From: Williamsia herbipolensis
Lineage (GTDB): Bacteria > Actinomycetota > Actinomycetes > Mycobacteriales > Mycobacteriaceae
Direction: 5' to 3'
NCBI RefSeq assembly: GCF_000964005.1
Contig: NZ_JXYP01000021.1
Coordinates: 186,001 to 250,000 of the forward strand
Length of the DNA stretch: 64,000 nt
Shown here: positions 38,372 through 49,880 of the stretch, piece by piece
How positions within the stretch are numbered: the stretch's first letter is position 1
Layout: the number at the start of each line of letters is the position of its first letter
The notes under the pieces: model-generated
The model's database searches: none
What the model saw: only the letters and a program-made list of their open reading frames with translations
What the model was told of the DNA's origin: nothing
Program-made: the position numbers and the translations under genes

Positions 38372-41300
38372 TCAGGCACCGAAGACCTTCAGGACCACGG
38401 CTTTCGCACGGCGGGTGACGCGCAGATAGTTGTCGAGGAACTCCGAGGCCTGGTCCTCCGGCCATCCCGCGGCGAACGCGACGGCGCGCAGTTGCTGCCC
38501 CGGCCCGGGCAGTTGATCGATCGCCTTGCCGCGCACCAACACCAGGGCGTTGCGGGCCTTGGTCGCGGTCAACCACGCCTCCTTGAGCAGGCCGACATCG
38601 GTCTCGGAGAGGATCTCGGCCGATCCGATCGCGTCGAGGCACTGCAGTGTCGAGGTGTTGTGCAGTGACGCCAGGCGGTGGCCGTGGCGCAACTGGAGCA
38701 GCTGCACCGTCCACTCCACGTCGGCGAGACCGCCGCGACCGAGTTTGGTGTGCGTCGCCGGATCGGCCCCGCGCGGCAGACGCTCGGCGTCGACACGCGC
38801 CTTGATCCGACGGATCTCGCGCACCGCGTCCGCCGAGACACCGCCGTCGGGATACCGGATGCGATCGGCCATGTGCAGGAACGCGACACCGAGATCCTCG
38901 TCGCCGGCGACCTGGTGGGCGCGCAGCAGCGCCTGGATCTCCCAGGGCTGCGCCCACTGGGTGTAGTAGGCGCGGTACGCCGCCAACGTCCGGACCACGG
39001 GGCCGTTTCGCCCCTCCGGCCGCAGACCGGTGTCGATCTCGAGCGGCGGGTCGGCGCTGGGGGTGTTCAGCAGGGTGCGCACGCGGTCGGCGATGGTGTT
39101 GGCCCAGCGCATCGCCGCCGCCTCGTCCACCTCGTCGTCCCCGCCGCCCTCGGGCCGGATCGGATCGCACACGAACAGCACGTCGGCGTCGGAGCCGTAG
39201 CCGAGTTCCTGACCGCCGAGGCGGCCCATGCCGATCACCGCCATGCGTGCGGGGGCGGGCACGCCACGGGCGGCGGCCGATTCGGCGATGACCACCTTGA
39301 GCGCCGCATTGAGGACCGCGGCCCACACACCCGACAACGCCGCACAGACCGCCGGTGTGTCGAGCATTCCGAGGATGTCGGCCGACGCCACCCGGACGAG
39401 CTCGGCCCGTCGATGCGACCGGGCGACGGCGATGGCGCGCTTCGCGTCGGGCTGGCGCACCGCCGAGGCGACCAGGCCGTTGGCGACGTCGGCGATCGGC
39501 ACCTCGCAGAGCTTCGGCCCCGACGCGGAGTCGGTGTAGAGCCGGATCACCTCGGGTGATCGCATGAGGAGCTCGGAGACGTACGCCGACGCCCCCAGGA
39601 CGTGCATCAGCCGCTCGGCGACCAGACCGTCGTCCCGCAGCAGCCGCAGGAACCAGTCCTGATCGGCGAGGCTCTCGCACAACCGGCGGTAGTTCAGCAG
39701 GCCGGCATCGGGATCGGGTGTGTTGCTGAGCCATTCGAGCAGGGTCGGGAGCAGCAACTCCTGGATCTGCCCGCGGCGACCGGCCGACGACAGCAGTGCC
39801 CGCAGATGACTCAGCGCGTGGTCGGGTTTGGCGTAGCCGAGCGCGGCCAGGCGCTTGGTCGCCGCCGCGTCCGACAGCCGCAGTTCGTCGGCGTCGATGC
39901 GGGTGACGGCGTCGAGCAGCGGGCGGTAGAACAGCTTCTCGTGCAGACGCCGCACCCGCAGCGACTGCCTCCGGATCTCGGCGCGCAACGACGCTGCCGC
40001 GTCGAGGTCGCCCTCGGGCCGGATGTGGGCGGCGCGGGCGAGGAACCGCATCGCCTCACGGTCGTCGAACTCGGGCAGCAGGTGCGTGCGCTTGAGCTTC
40101 TGCAGCTGCAGCCGGTGTTCGAGCAGTCTCAGGAACTCGTACGACGCCGTCAGGTTGGCCCCGTCGTCGCGGCCGACGTATCCCCCGGCGGTGAGCGCGG
40201 TGAGTGCCTCGACGGTCGACAGGACACGTAGCGAGTCGTCGACGCGACCGTGCACCAGTTGCAGGAGCTGGACGGCGAACTCGACGTCGCGCAGGCTGCC
40301 GCTGCCCAGTTTGAGTTCCCGGGACCGCAGGTCGGGGGGCACCATCTTCTCGACCCGCCGGCGCATCGCCTGGACCTCCGGTACGAAGTCCTCGCGTTCG
40401 GAGGCCTCCCACACCATCGGTGACACCGCGTCGAGGTACTCCGCGCCGAGGCCCATGTCGCCGGTCATGGGACGCGCCTTGAGCAGCGCCTGGAACTCCC
40501 AGGTCTTGGCCCACCGCTGGTAGTAGGCGACGTGGCTGGCCAGTGTGCGGGTGAGCGCGCCCGCCTTGCCCTCCGGTCGCAGGGCCGCGTCGACCTCGAA
40601 GAACGCCAGCGTCCCGATCCGCATCACCTCGCCGGCGATGCGTGCCGACATGCCGTCGGCGGGGTCGCTCACGAAGATGACGTCGACGTCGCTGACGTAG
40701 TTCAGCTCGCGCGCACCGCATTTGCCCATCGCGATGATCGCGAGACGCACCGGTAGCGGCGCGTCGCCGCACACCTCGCGGATCGCGACGGCGAGCGAGG
40801 CGGTCAGCGCGGCGTCGGCCATGTCGGCGAGGTACCGGCCCACCTGCGGGAACCACAGCACCGGTTCGTCCTCGACGGCGGGCGCGAGATCTCGGGCTGC
40901 CAACTGCACCAGGATGTTCCGGTAGGCGGTCCGCAGCGCGACGACCGCGGCGGGCCCGGACACCCCGGCGCGGTAGATGCGGTCGCCGCGTTCGAGGGCG
41001 CCGGGTTCGGGTGCCGCGTCGACCGCGGCCAGCATGGTGGCCAGCACCTCGTCGAACCCGGGCAACCCGTCCTCGGTGGTGCCGTCGGGGTCGAGCAGAT
41101 GCCAGGTGTCGGGCTCGGCGACGAGGTGATCGCCGAGGGCCTCCGACGCACCGAGCACCGCGAACAGCCGCCCACGGAAGGTGCGTCGCATGCGGATGCG
41201 GTCGTCGACCTCGGCCCACGCGTCGCCCACTGCGGCACGCAACCGGATGAGCGCCCGCAGCGCGAGGTCGGGGTCGGGGGCGCGCGACAACGCCCAGAGC

Positions 41301-41419
41301 ACATCGAGGTGGGCGGGTGTGGTCCACCCGAGCGCCGCGAGGTCACCGGGGGCGGAGTCGTCGATCAGTCCGAGACGTGCCGGCCCGGGCACCACGGCCC
41401 GAGAGGAGAGGGAACTCAC
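38372..41419 (-). CDS. glnE: Glutamine synthetase adenylyltransferase/deadenylase
   Basis: A 1015-residue bifunctional enzyme that adds or removes AMP on Tyr405 of GlnA1. Two homologous nucleotidyltransferase domains are visible. The N-terminal deadenylase has [24 protein letters not shown] and the C-terminal adenylylase has [24 protein letters not shown], each with the GxDxD metal pair. Helical regulatory segments separate them, including [22 protein letters not shown] and [25 protein letters not shown] 41419 is chosen since TACGGT lies 7 nt before it, indicating a leaderless message; GTG 41425 is possible. It is flanked by both glutamine synthetase genes. Confidence 0.95.
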   Translation of the reverse strand: MSSLSSRAVVPGPARLGLIDDSAPGDLAALGWTTPAHLDVLWALSRAPDPDLALRALIRLRAAVGDAWAEVDDRIRMRRTFRGRLFAVLGASEALGDHLVAEPDTWHLLDPDGTTEDGLPGFDEVLATMLAAVDAAPEPGALERGDRIYRAGVSGPAAVVALRTAYRNILVQLAARDLAPAVEDEPVLWFPQVGRYLADMADAALTASLAVAIREVCGDAPLPVRLAIIAMGKCGARELNYVSDVDVIFVSDPADGMSARIAGEVMRIGTLAFFEVDAALRPEGKAGALTRTLASHVAYYQRWAKTWEFQALLKARPMTGDMGLGAEYLDAVSPMVWEASEREDFVPEVQAMRRRVEKMVPPDLRSRELKLGSGSLRDVEFAVQLLQLVHGRVDDSLRVLSTVEALTALTAGGYVGRDDGANLTASYEFLRLLEHRLQLQKLKRTHLLPEFDDREAMRFLARAAHIRPEGDLDAAASLRAEIRRQSLRVRRLHEKLFYRPLLDAVTRIDADELRLSDAAATKRLAALGYAKPDHALSHLRALLSSAGRRGQIQELLLPTLLEWLSNTPDPDAGLLNYRRLCESLADQDWFLRLLRDDGLVAERLMHVLGASAYVSELLMRSPEVIRLYTDSASGPKLCEVPIADVANGLVASAVRQPDAKRAIAVARSHRRAELVRVASADILGMLDTPAVCAALSGVWAAVLNAALKVVIAESAAARGVPAPARMAVIGMGRLGGQELGYGSDADVLFVCDPIRPEGGGDDEVDEAAAMRWANTIADRVRTLLNTPSADPPLEIDTGLRPEGRNGPVVRTLAAYRAYYTQWAQPWEIQALLRAHQVAGDEDLGVAFLHMADRIRYPDGGVSADAVREIRRIKARVDAERLPRGADPATHTKLGRGGLADVEWTVQLLQLRHGHRLASLHNTSTLQCLDAIGSAEILSETDVGLLKEAWLTATKARNALVLVRGKAIDQLPGPGQQLRAVAFAAGWPEDQASEFLDNYLRVTRRAKAVVLKVFGA

Positions 41420-41457
41420 GGACACGACCGTAGTCGCCGCCACCTCCGCCGCGTGCG

Positions 41458-41474
41458 CGCGAGGCTGCCTCGCG
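41458..41474 (-). terminator. Short hairpin between glnA2 and glnE
   Basis: A 7-bp GC-rich stem (CGCGAGG/CCTCGCG, 3-nt loop) directly behind the glnA2 stop. It could reduce read-through into glnE, which has its own start signal. Confidence 0.5.
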
Positions 41475-41480
41475 TCGGTC

Positions 41481-42821
41481 CTACAGGGCCAGGTAGCTCT
41501 TCAGCTCGAACGGCGTGACCTGGCTGCGGTAGTTGTTCCACTCGGTCCACTTGTTGCGGAGGAAGTAGTCGAACACGTGCTCGCCGAGCGCCTCGGCCAG
41601 CAGTTCCGACGACTCCATCGCCTTCAACGCGTCGCCGAGGCTCCCCGGGAGTTCCTTGTAGCCCATGGTGCGACGCTCCGCCGACGTCAACGCCCACACG
41701 TCGTCCTCGGCCTCGTCGGGCAGTTCGTACTGCTCGGCGATGCCCTTGAGTCCGGCGGCCAGCAGCACCGCGAACGTCAGGTACGGGTTGCAGGCCGAGT
41801 CGGGGCTACGGACCTCGATGCGTCGCGACGACGCCTTGTTCGGGGTGTAGAGCGGCAGACGGATCAGTGCCGAGCGGTTGGCGCCGCCCCAGCTCGCGGC
41901 GGTCGGGGCCTCACCACCGTGGATGAGTCGCTTGTAGCTGTTGACCCACTGGTTGGTGACCGCGCTCAGCTCGGAGGCGTGGTGCAGGATGCCCGCGATA
42001 AAGTGCTTGCCCGTCTGCGACAACTGCATCGGGTCGTCGGGGTTGTGGAAGGCGTTGGTGTCGCCCTCGAACAGGCTCATGTGGGTGTGCATCGCCGAGC
42101 CGGGATGCTCGCTGAAGGGCTTGGGCATGAACGTCGCCCACACGCCCTCACCGATCGCGACCTCTTTGACGAGATAGCGGAACGTCATCACGTTGTCGGC
42201 CATCGACAGGGCGTCGGCGTACCGCAGGTCGATCTCCTGCTGACCGGGCGCGCCCTCGTGGTGGGAGAACTCGACCGAGATACCCATCGACTCCAGCGCG
42301 TCGATGGCGTGGCGTCGGAAGTTCGGCGCGCTGCCGTGCACGACCTGGTCGAAATAGCCGCCGGTGTCCGAGGGGGTGGGTGGCGACCCGTCGGTCGGGG
42401 CGTCCTTCATGAGGAAGAACTCGATCTCGGGGTGGACATAGCAGGTGAACCCCTGATCGGCTGCCTTGTTGAGCTGGCGTCGCAGCACGTGGCGCGAATC
42501 GGCCCACGACGGCGTGCCGTCGGGCATCGCGATGTCGCAGAACATGCGGGCCGAGTGGTGCTTGCCGCCGCTCGTCGTCCACGGCAGGACCTGGAAGGTC
42601 GACGGGTCGGGCTTGGCGATGGTGTCGGCCTCCGACACCCGCGAGAAGCCCTCGATCGACGAGCCGTCGAAGCCGATCCCCTCGGCGAAGGCGCCTTCGA
42701 GTTCGGCCGGCGCGATGGCCACCGACTTCAGATATCCCAGCACGTCGGTGAACCACAGACGGACGAATCGGATGTCCCGTTCTTCGAGGGTACGAAGGAC
42801 GAATTCCTTTTGGCGGTCCAT
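41481..42821 (-). CDS. glnA2: Glutamine synthetase type I, second copy (GlnA2)
   Basis: A 446-residue GSI paralogue matching Rv2222c in length and position. Motifs include [59 protein letters not shown] and [15 protein letters not shown]. It lacks the adenylylation Tyr segment seen in GlnA1, so GlnE probably does not control it. Mycobacterial GlnA2 is non-essential, and actinobacterial relatives may act on polyamines or other glutamate-type substrates. ATG 42821 is preceded by TAGCCT and 7 nt, another leaderless pattern. Confidence 0.94.
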   Translation of the reverse strand: MDRQKEFVLRTLEERDIRFVRLWFTDVLGYLKSVAIAPAELEGAFAEGIGFDGSSIEGFSRVSEADTIAKPDPSTFQVLPWTTSGGKHHSARMFCDIAMPDGTPSWADSRHVLRRQLNKAADQGFTCYVHPEIEFFLMKDAPTDGSPPTPSDTGGYFDQVVHGSAPNFRRHAIDALESMGISVEFSHHEGAPGQQEIDLRYADALSMADNVMTFRYLVKEVAIGEGVWATFMPKPFSEHPGSAMHTHMSLFEGDTNAFHNPDDPMQLSQTGKHFIAGILHHASELSAVTNQWVNSYKRLIHGGEAPTAASWGGANRSALIRLPLYTPNKASSRRIEVRSPDSACNPYLTFAVLLAAGLKGIAEQYELPDEAEDDVWALTSAERRTMGYKELPGSLGDALKAMESSELLAEALGEHVFDYFLRNKWTEWNNYRSQVTPFELKSYLAL

Positions 42822-42905
42822 GGATCAGAGGCTAGAAGCGCGCTGTTAAATCTGTGTTACGGACACGCATCGAGCCCGCCCAACTGGGGCTGCGGTGACC
42901 CCGTC

Positions 42906-44540
42906 TCAGCATGTGACACCCACCGGCGGCAGCGTGAGATCGACGAGGTACTTCGTCAACGGGTCGTCGAGGCACGCGTTGCCCTCGAACGACGCGGTGT
43001 GCTGGGTTCCCCGGAACGTCATCAGGCGGGCGCCGAGCTGCCCGGCCAGCGAGACCCCGGCCGCGTACGGCGTGGCGGGGTCGTCGGTGGTCGAGACGAC
43101 CACCGTGGTCGGGAGACCGGCCGCGGCGATCCGGTGCGGTTGTGAGGTGGGGGGCACCGGCCAGAACGCGCACTCGTCGGCCGAGCCGCGCCCGGTCCCC
43201 CGACCGTCGTCGCGGAACGGTGCCGCGCGACGCAGGTCGGTGTCGAGCCGGTCGAGCGTGGCGCGGTCGGTGATGGGTGGACCGTCGACGCAGCGGATGG
43301 CGGTGAAGGCGTCGGCGCTGTTGTCGTAGCGGCCCGATCGGTCGCGACCCTCGTAGAGATCGGCCAGCCGCAACAGGGTGTCACCGCGCCCACCGGCGAG
43401 TTCGGCGAGGCCGTCGCGCAGGTACCGCCAGAGGTTCTTGCTGTAGAGCGCCTGCCCGGTGCCGGTGAGGGCGTCGCCGTAGGTGAGCCCGCGCGGATCG
43501 GTCGTCGGCGTCGGCCGCCCGATGAGCGGGCGCGTCAGCTCCTGGTAGCGAGCCGTGGCGCGCGCCGGATCGGTACCCAGCGCGCACCCGCGTCGGGTGA
43601 CACAGTCGGCGGCGAAGCCGTCGAACGCGCGCTGGAATCCCGCGGTCTGCGCGACGACGTCGGCGACCGGGTCCGCCGACGGGTCGACGGCGCCGTCGTT
43701 GACCATCGCCCGCACACGGGTCGGGAACCGCTCGGCGTAATCGGCGCCGATGAGCGTGCCGTAGGAGTAGCCGAGGTAGTTGAGCTGCTCGTAGCCCAGG
43801 GCTCCGCGCAGGACGTCCATGTCGGCGATGACGTCCGCGGTGCCGACGTGGGCGAGGAAGTCACCGCCCATCTGCCGCGCACACGCCGAACCGACCGCGG
43901 CGTTGCGTTTCTCGACCGCGGCGATGCCCGCGGGGCTGGTGTCGACCCAGTCCCGGGCGCGCACCGCGTCGCGCTCGGCGTCGGTGCGGCAACGGATCTG
44001 CGGCGTCGACAGTCCGACACCACGGGGGTCGAACCCGACGATGTCGAGGGTGCGACTGACATCGCGGTCGGCGAAATCCGAGGCCACCGAGGCCATGAAG
44101 TCGACGCCCGATCCCCCGGGCCCGCCGGGGTTGGTGAGCAGGATCCCCGTCGCGCGCTCGGCGGCCTTGAGCCGGAACACCGCGAGCGACGCCGTCGCGC
44201 CGCTCGGATCGGCGTAGTCGACCGGGACGGTCAGTCGTCCGCACTGACTGCGTTGCGCCGGGTATCCGCCGTCCGGGGCGAACTCCGCACACGACCCCCA
44301 CGCGATGCGCTGGCCGTAGAAGCGGCCGAGCGGACCCCCGACCGGCGCGGCCGACGGGTCCGGCGCGACCGAGGTGTCCGAACCGTTCGACGTCGAACCC
44401 GTCACCGGTGTGCCCTGATCGAAGCGCTGCGTGGAGGTGCTCGCGCATCCGGCGAGCAGCAGCACCGCGGCGAGAACCGACCAGCGCAGGCCCCGACGGT
44501 GCCGGCGGGACGATTCGACTGGCGACGTCGGGAGCGGCAT
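42906..44540 (-). CDS. CaeA-like secreted lipoprotein alpha/beta hydrolase
   Basis: A 544-residue hydrolase matching the Rv2223c/Rv2224c (CaeA/Hip1) family. The lipobox LLLAGC places the lipid on Cys32. The fold shows [17 protein letters not shown] (oxyanion region), the nucleophile in [20 protein letters not shown], the Asp in [10 protein letters not shown] and the His in GTQHTASF, followed by a TAP-like C-terminal domain. Such enzymes are envelope proteases or esterases, and the mycobacterial one processes GroEL2. M. tuberculosis has two copies here; this window has one. ATG 44540 gives a proper signal peptide; the longer frame is rejected. Confidence 0.9.
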   Translation of the reverse strand: MPLPTSPVESSRRHRRGLRWSVLAAVLLLAGCASTSTQRFDQGTPVTGSTSNGSDTSVAPDPSAAPVGGPLGRFYGQRIAWGSCAEFAPDGGYPAQRSQCGRLTVPVDYADPSGATASLAVFRLKAAERATGILLTNPGGPGGSGVDFMASVASDFADRDVSRTLDIVGFDPRGVGLSTPQIRCRTDAERDAVRARDWVDTSPAGIAAVEKRNAAVGSACARQMGGDFLAHVGTADVIADMDVLRGALGYEQLNYLGYSYGTLIGADYAERFPTRVRAMVNDGAVDPSADPVADVVAQTAGFQRAFDGFAADCVTRRGCALGTDPARATARYQELTRPLIGRPTPTTDPRGLTYGDALTGTGQALYSKNLWRYLRDGLAELAGGRGDTLLRLADLYEGRDRSGRYDNSADAFTAIRCVDGPPITDRATLDRLDTDLRRAAPFRDDGRGTGRGSADECAFWPVPPTSQPHRIAAAGLPTTVVVSTTDDPATPYAAGVSLAGQLGARLMTFRGTQHTASFEGNACLDDPLTKYLVDLTLPPVGVTC

Positions 44541-44720
44541 CGACCCATCGTGGCACGGCACGTGACGGCTCGACCTCCGCGAGCGCCACGCACCGGCGGT
44601 GTGAGACACGGCACACCGCGCAGACCTGGGATGTCGCGGTGTACGGGTGCCACACTGGTGGCGTCCACATCCACCCGGGTACTCGCGCATCGCGAGACTC
44701 GAGGCACGAAAGAGACGATG

Positions 44721-45566
44721 ATGTCCGACAGCTCTGTCTACGGCGCCCCTTCCACCGCGCCGACCTCTCCCCGCCGCGCGACCCGCGTCCACCACCTGGC
44801 CCAGATGAAGGCCGAGGGTGAGAAGTGGTCGATGCTCACCGCCTACGACTACTCGAGTGCCCGCATCTTCGATGCCGCGCAGATCCCGGTGCTGTTGGTC
44901 GGCGACTCCGCGGCCAACGTGGTCTACGGCTACGACACCACCATCCCGGTCTCAATCGACGAACTCCTGCCGCTGGTCCGCGGCGTGGTGCGCGGCGCCC
45001 CGCACGCTCTGGTCGTCGCCGACCTGCCGTTCGGCAGCTACGAGGGCGGCTCGGCGCAAGCACTCACCTCGGCCATCCGTTTCTTCAAGGAGGGCGGGGC
45101 GCACGCGGTGAAGCTCGAGGGGGGTGAGCGCGTCGCCGACCAGATCGCCACCCTGAGTGCCGCGGGCATCCCGGTGATGGCCCACATCGGGTTCACCCCG
45201 CAGAGCGTGAACGGACTGGGCGGCTTCCGCGTCCAGGGCCGTGGCGACGCAGGCGACCAGCTCGTCGCCGATGCCATCGCCGTCGCCGAGGCCGGGGCGT
45301 TCGCCGTCGTGATGGAGATGGTCCCGGCCGATCTGGCCGGCCAGATCACCCGCAAGCTCACCATCCCCACCGTCGGCATCGGCGCCGGTAACGAGACCGA
45401 CGCCCAGGTCCTCGTGTGGCAGGACATGGCCGGCTTCACCCACGGCAAGACAGCCAAGTTCGTGAAGCGCTACGCCGACATCGGCACCGACCTGCGTGTC
45501 GCGGCCGAGCAGTACGCCGACGAGGTGCGCCGGGGACAGTTCCCCGGACCCGAGCACAGCTACTGA
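44721..45566 (+). CDS. panB: 3-methyl-2-oxobutanoate hydroxymethyltransferase
   Basis: A 281-residue TIM-barrel enzyme that makes ketopantoate for coenzyme A. Motifs are [37 protein letters not shown] (metal Asp), [41 protein letters not shown] and TVGIGAG. Length equals the Rv2225 protein if it begins at ATG 44721; ATG 44718 just before would add one residue. GAAAGAGA precedes both. The 180-bp divergent gap from the CaeA-like gene holds a small CTCGCG-CAT-CGCGAG hairpin (44682-44696) in the likely panB leader. Confidence 0.95.
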   Translation: MSDSSVYGAPSTAPTSPRRATRVHHLAQMKAEGEKWSMLTAYDYSSARIFDAAQIPVLLVGDSAANVVYGYDTTIPVSIDELLPLVRGVVRGAPHALVVADLPFGSYEGGSAQALTSAIRFFKEGGAHAVKLEGGERVADQIATLSAAGIPVMAHIGFTPQSVNGLGGFRVQGRGDAGDQLVADAIAVAEAGAFAVVMEMVPADLAGQITRKLTIPTVGIGAGNETDAQVLVWQDMAGFTHGKTAKFVKRYADIGTDLRVAAEQYADEVRRGQFPGPEHSY

Positions 45567-45575
45567 ATCGACACC

Positions 45576-45595
45576 GCGCGCCGAGCCCGGCGCGC
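45576..45595 (+). terminator. panB terminator hairpin
   Basis: An 8-bp perfect stem (GCGCGCCG/CGGCGCGC, 4-nt loop) begins 10 nt after the panB stop. No T-run. Confidence 0.65.
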
Positions 45596-45662
45596 ATGAT
45601 CGCGATCCGATCGTCACCGACGGACGTGCCGCCACCTCGGGCACACCCGGCATGATGGACCG

Positions 45663-46652
45663 ATGCGCGATTTGTACCCGGCGATCGAGCCGTACCAGCA
45701 GGAGATGCTCGACGTCGGTGACGGACAACGGATCCACGTCGAGTGCAGTGGCGACCCCGAGGGCAAGCCGGTGGTGTTCGTCCACGGCGGTCCCGGTGGG
45801 GGCACGTCACCGGATCAGCGTCGGTTCTTCGATCCGACGGCCTACCGGATCATCCTGTTCGACCAACGCGGGTGCGGACGATCGACCCCGCACATCGCCG
45901 ACGGCGCCGATCTCTCGGTCAACACCACCGCGCACCTGATCGCCGACATGGAACGCATCCGCACCCATCTCGGGGTCGAGCGGTGGCAGGTGTTCGGCGG
46001 ATCGTGGGGTTCCACGCTGGGACTCGCCTACGCCCAGACCCACCCGGAGCGTGTCACCGAGCTGGTGCTGCGGGGCATCTTCCTGCTGCGCCGCAGCGAG
46101 ATCGACTGGTATTACAACGGTGGCGCCGCACACCTCTTCCCGGACCTGTGGGAGGGCTACCTGGCGCCGATCCCCGAGTCCGAACGCGACGGCGACCTCG
46201 TGGCGGCCTACGGGCGACTGCTCGCCTCCGACGACCCCGACGTACGGTCCGCCGCCGCCACGGCGTGGACGAACTGGGAACAGAGCACCAGTCATCTGCT
46301 GCCGACCCCGGACGCCGACGACGTCGACACCCGTTTCGATCTCGCCTTCGCCTCGATAGAGAACCACTACTTCACCCACGGGGGCTTCCTCGACGACGGT
46401 CAGCTGCTGCGCGACATCGAACGCATCGCCCACATCCCCGGCGTGATCGTGCAGGGCCGATACGATGTGGTCTGTCCGATGCGCAGCGCGTGGGATCTGC
46501 ACCGCGCGTGGCCCTCTGCCGATCTGCGCATCGTCGACGATGCCGGCCATGCCTCCTTCGAGGCCGGGATCAAACACCATCTCGTCGAGGCGACCGACCG
46601 CTTCGCACGCACACCCGCCACGACCGACGACAAGGACGCACGCCAGTCATGA
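45663..46652 (+). CDS. pip: Proline iminopeptidase (S33)
   Basis: A 329-residue alpha/beta hydrolase that removes N-terminal proline. The family landmarks are YQQEMLDVGDGQRIHVECSGDPEGKPVVFVHGGPGGGTSPDQRRFFDP, the nucleophile elbow GGSWGSTLGLAYAQTHPERV, EIDWYYNGGAAHLFPDLWEGYLAPIPE, the Asp in GRYDVVCPM and the His in DAGHASFE. ATG 45663 is preceded by CATGAT with 6 nt, consistent with leaderless translation. Its stop overlaps the CYTH-CHAD gene by 4 nt. No homologue sits here in M. tuberculosis. Confidence 0.93.
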   Translation: MRDLYPAIEPYQQEMLDVGDGQRIHVECSGDPEGKPVVFVHGGPGGGTSPDQRRFFDPTAYRIILFDQRGCGRSTPHIADGADLSVNTTAHLIADMERIRTHLGVERWQVFGGSWGSTLGLAYAQTHPERVTELVLRGIFLLRRSEIDWYYNGGAAHLFPDLWEGYLAPIPESERDGDLVAAYGRLLASDDPDVRSAAATAWTNWEQSTSHLLPTPDADDVDTRFDLAFASIENHYFTHGGFLDDGQLLRDIERIAHIPGVIVQGRYDVVCPMRSAWDLHRAWPSADLRIVDDAGHASFEAGIKHHLVEATDRFARTPATTDDKDARQS

Positions 46653-48166
46653 CCGCGCACGAGCAGATCGAGATCGAGCTGAAGTTCGACGTCGCGGCCG
46701 GGCGACCGATCCCCGATCTCACCGCGCTGCCGGGTGTCGCCTCGACGTCGGAGCCGATCGAGGAGAACCTCGACGCCACCTACTTCGACACCGAGAACCT
46801 CGATCTCGCCGACAACCGGATCACGTTGCGTCGCCGGACCGGTGGCCATGACGAGGGGTGGCATCTGAAGCGGCCGGCGGGCGCGGGCGGGCGCCGCGAA
46901 CGGCAGGTCCCGCTCGATCCCGACGATGCCGATCCGGCGACCGGTATCGCCCACGCCACGGTCCCCGCCGAGCTGCTCGAACCGGTCCGCGTACACGTGC
47001 GCGGCCGGACGCTGTCGCCGGTGGCGGTGATCGGCACCCGACGTCAGATCACCGAGGCACGCGGCGACGACGGCCGTCTGCTGGCCGTGTTGTGCGCGGA
47101 CCTGGTGACCGCACGGTCCCTGCTGCCCGGCGGCACCGGACAGACGTGGTCGGAGTGGGAGTTCGAACTCGTCGGCGAGAACGGGGGCGACACCGATCTG
47201 CTCGGGCCCGCCGAGGAGCTGCTCCGCGGGGCCGGCGCCACCACCGCCTCGAGCGCGTCGAAACTCGCCCGCACCATCGGCGCGATGCCCGGCCACCGCT
47301 CGACGAAGCCGCTGCCGACGAAGCCGACCGCACTCGAACTCGTGATCACCGAACTGTCCCGACACCGCGATCAGCTCGTCGAGTGGGATCCGGCGGTACG
47401 TGCCGACGCCGACGACGCGGTCCATCAGATGCGGGTGGCGACGCGCAGACTCCGCAGCGTGCTGCGCGCGTTCGACTCGGTCCTCGGCGGCGCCGCCCGC
47501 GACACCATCGGCGACGAGCTCAAGGAACTGGCCTCGGTGCTCGGGGTCGCACGCGACGCCGAGGTGACCGCGCAGCGCTACGCCGAACTCCTCGCCGACG
47601 AGAACGCCTCGGACGCACTACGCGCGGCGCTCGTCGACGAACAGACCCGCCGGTACCGCCGAGGGCTGCGTGTCGCGGTCACGGGGATGAACTCCGCCCG
47701 CTACTTCGCCCTGCTCGACGCCATCGACGAATACCTCGTCGATCCCGTCGCCGGTCCCGACGCCGAGCGGCCCGCGAAGAAAGCCCTGCGTGACGCCGTG
47801 GACGCCAGCCGCCGTTCGGTGCGCAAGGCGCAACGGAGGCTCGCGAGGCACGACCGGGACACCGAGGAGTGGACCGAGCAGATGCACACGGTCCGCAAGA
47901 AGGCGAAACGGCTGCGCTACATCGCCGAGGCGGGCGCGACGCTCGGCATCTCCCGACACAAGCAGGTCGGCGCGACAGCGAAGAAGATCCAGTCGCTGCT
48001 GGGTGACGCCAACGACGCGACGCTCAGTCGCGAGCTGCTCGCCGAGGTCGCGACGACTCTCAGCTCGCCCACCGACGCCTTCGTCCTGGGCCGTCTCGAC
48101 GCCCGCGAGGAGGAACGCCACGCCGAGGCGCTGCGCCGCTACGACGCCATCGCCGACGACCTGTAG
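46649..48166 (+). CDS. CYTH-CHAD domain protein (Rv2226-like)
   Basis: A 505-residue protein. The N-terminal CYTH (triphosphate tunnel) domain starts with the ExExK motif (E8, E10, K12 in IEIELKF), then DATYFDTENLDLADNRITLRRRTGG and WSEWEFELVG. The C-terminal CHAD domain (about residues 225-500) is helical with many conserved His and basic residues (VHQMRVATRRLRSVLRAF, MHTVRKKAKRLRYIAE), which bind inorganic polyphosphate. It may hydrolyse or sense (poly)phosphate. ATG 46649 overlaps the peptidase stop (ATGA). Confidence 0.92.
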   Translation: MTAHEQIEIELKFDVAAGRPIPDLTALPGVASTSEPIEENLDATYFDTENLDLADNRITLRRRTGGHDEGWHLKRPAGAGGRRERQVPLDPDDADPATGIAHATVPAELLEPVRVHVRGRTLSPVAVIGTRRQITEARGDDGRLLAVLCADLVTARSLLPGGTGQTWSEWEFELVGENGGDTDLLGPAEELLRGAGATTASSASKLARTIGAMPGHRSTKPLPTKPTALELVITELSRHRDQLVEWDPAVRADADDAVHQMRVATRRLRSVLRAFDSVLGGAARDTIGDELKELASVLGVARDAEVTAQRYAELLADENASDALRAALVDEQTRRYRRGLRVAVTGMNSARYFALLDAIDEYLVDPVAGPDAERPAKKALRDAVDASRRSVRKAQRRLARHDRDTEEWTEQMHTVRKKAKRLRYIAEAGATLGISRHKQVGATAKKIQSLLGDANDATLSRELLAEVATTLSSPTDAFVLGRLDAREEERHAEALRRYDAIADDL

Positions 48167-48203
48167 CGCGTCGGCCCGGGGAGCGGGCATCCACGAGGGG
48201 GTG

Positions 48204-48632
<429 letters not shown>

Positions 48633-48639
48633 CCGGTTT

Positions 48640-48645
48640 ATGATA
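48640..48645 (-). promoter_or_regulatory. -10 box of rnpB
   Basis: TATCAT on the minus strand, seven bases before the predicted 5' end of RNase P RNA. It is among the best -10 matches in the window, as expected for an abundant stable RNA. No clear -35 consensus is seen. Confidence 0.6.
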
Positions 48646-48735
48646 GCCGCCGTTCGTCCCATGCCCGATCGTCGTCGCGCCCACGGCGGGATCGGCATCG
48701 GACCGGCGACGCGCATCAACCTGGGGGGTTGGACC

Positions 48736-49809
48736 TTGAACACACCGCACACGACGACGTCCGACACGGCAACGGCTCCGACGAGGGCCCTCGCGGTCCT
48801 TCTCGCCCTGGTCGCGGTCGTCACCGCCGCCGCGATCTCGCCGTCGATCGCGCAGGCGGCGCCTCCGACACTCACACCCGGCGTCACCACGACACCGCCC
48901 GCCGCGGGCGCCACGGCCGCACGGGTCGTGTCGGTGGTGATGACCGCGCCCCAGAAGGCCCGGCTGCGCGTGTTCTCCCCGTCGATGCGGAAGATCATCT
49001 CGGTCGACGTGCTCCTCCCCCGTGACCGGAGCCGGCCGCGACCGTCGCTCTACCTGCTCGACGGCATCGACGCCGGCGTCCTCACCGGATACCGCCAGAG
49101 CGGGTGGACCGATCAGACCGACATCGCGCGCTTCATGGCCGACAAGTCGGTGAACGTCGTCCTCCCGATCGGCGGGACCGCGAGCTACTACACCGACTGG
49201 GATCGGACCGATCCCGTTCTCGGCGTGAACAAGTGGGACACGTTCCTCTCGTCGGAACTGCCCCCGGTCATCGACCGGACGTTCGCGGGCAACGGCGTCA
49301 ACGCCATCGGAGGTGTCTCGATGGGCGCCACGGGCGCGATGATGCTCGCCGTCCGTCACCCCGGTCTCTATCGCGGCGTGGCCGCGTTCAGCGGATGCCT
49401 CGATCTCCTCGATCCCAACGCCGCGGCGGCCACGCAGGGCAGCATCCTGACCCGCGGCGGCAACCCCGACAACATGTGGGGCCCGCCCGGTGACGCACAG
49501 TGGCGGGCACACGACCCCGCCTCGCAGGTCGGCGTGCTGAAGGGGACCTCGCTCTATCTCGCCGTCGGGAACGGTCTCCCCGATTTCTCGCTGGGCCTCG
49601 CCGGCCTGGCATCGCCTGTCGGTGGGGTGTTGGAGAGCGGCGCGTTGACGTGCACCCGGTTGTTCGCCGGCGCCGCCCGCCGGGCCGGGGTGGCGACCAC
49701 GATCAACTATCGATCCGGCCTGCATTCGTGGGGCTACTGGAATCAGGACCTGCATCGCTCGTGGCCGACGGTGGCCCGCGCCCTCGGGGTGCCCGTCGGC
49801 CGACGGTAG
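48736..49809 (+). CDS. Secreted mycolyltransferase/esterase of the antigen 85 family
   Basis: A 357-residue secreted alpha/beta hydrolase that should transfer mycolic acids to trehalose or arabinogalactan. A signal peptide (hydrophobic residues 19-40, cleavage near IAQA-AP) precedes the mature part. Ag85 landmarks are LYLLDGIDA, VLPIGGTASYYTDW, WDTFLSSELPPVID, nucleophile Ser195 in IGGVSMGATGAMMLA, NPDNMWGPPGDAQWRAHDP, the GNGLPDF loop and His330 in GLHSWGYW. TTG 48736 follows a GGGGGG stretch by 7 nt and gives a normal signal peptide; ATG 48661 would add 25 residues and reach towards the rnpB promoter. The start is therefore uncertain. This type of gene marks a mycolate-producing host. Confidence 0.88.
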   Translation: MNTPHTTTSDTATAPTRALAVLLALVAVVTAAAISPSIAQAAPPTLTPGVTTTPPAAGATAARVVSVVMTAPQKARLRVFSPSMRKIISVDVLLPRDRSRPRPSLYLLDGIDAGVLTGYRQSGWTDQTDIARFMADKSVNVVLPIGGTASYYTDWDRTDPVLGVNKWDTFLSSELPPVIDRTFAGNGVNAIGGVSMGATGAMMLAVRHPGLYRGVAAFSGCLDLLDPNAAAATQGSILTRGGNPDNMWGPPGDAQWRAHDPASQVGVLKGTSLYLAVGNGLPDFSLGLAGLASPVGGVLESGALTCTRLFAGAARRAGVATTINYRSGLHSWGYWNQDLHRSWPTVARALGVPVGRR

Positions 49810-49880
49810 CGTCCACTGCCGCGACGGCCGCGGGGACGACGGCGCTCCGACGACCGGGGCCGGGGCGCTACCCTGACGCG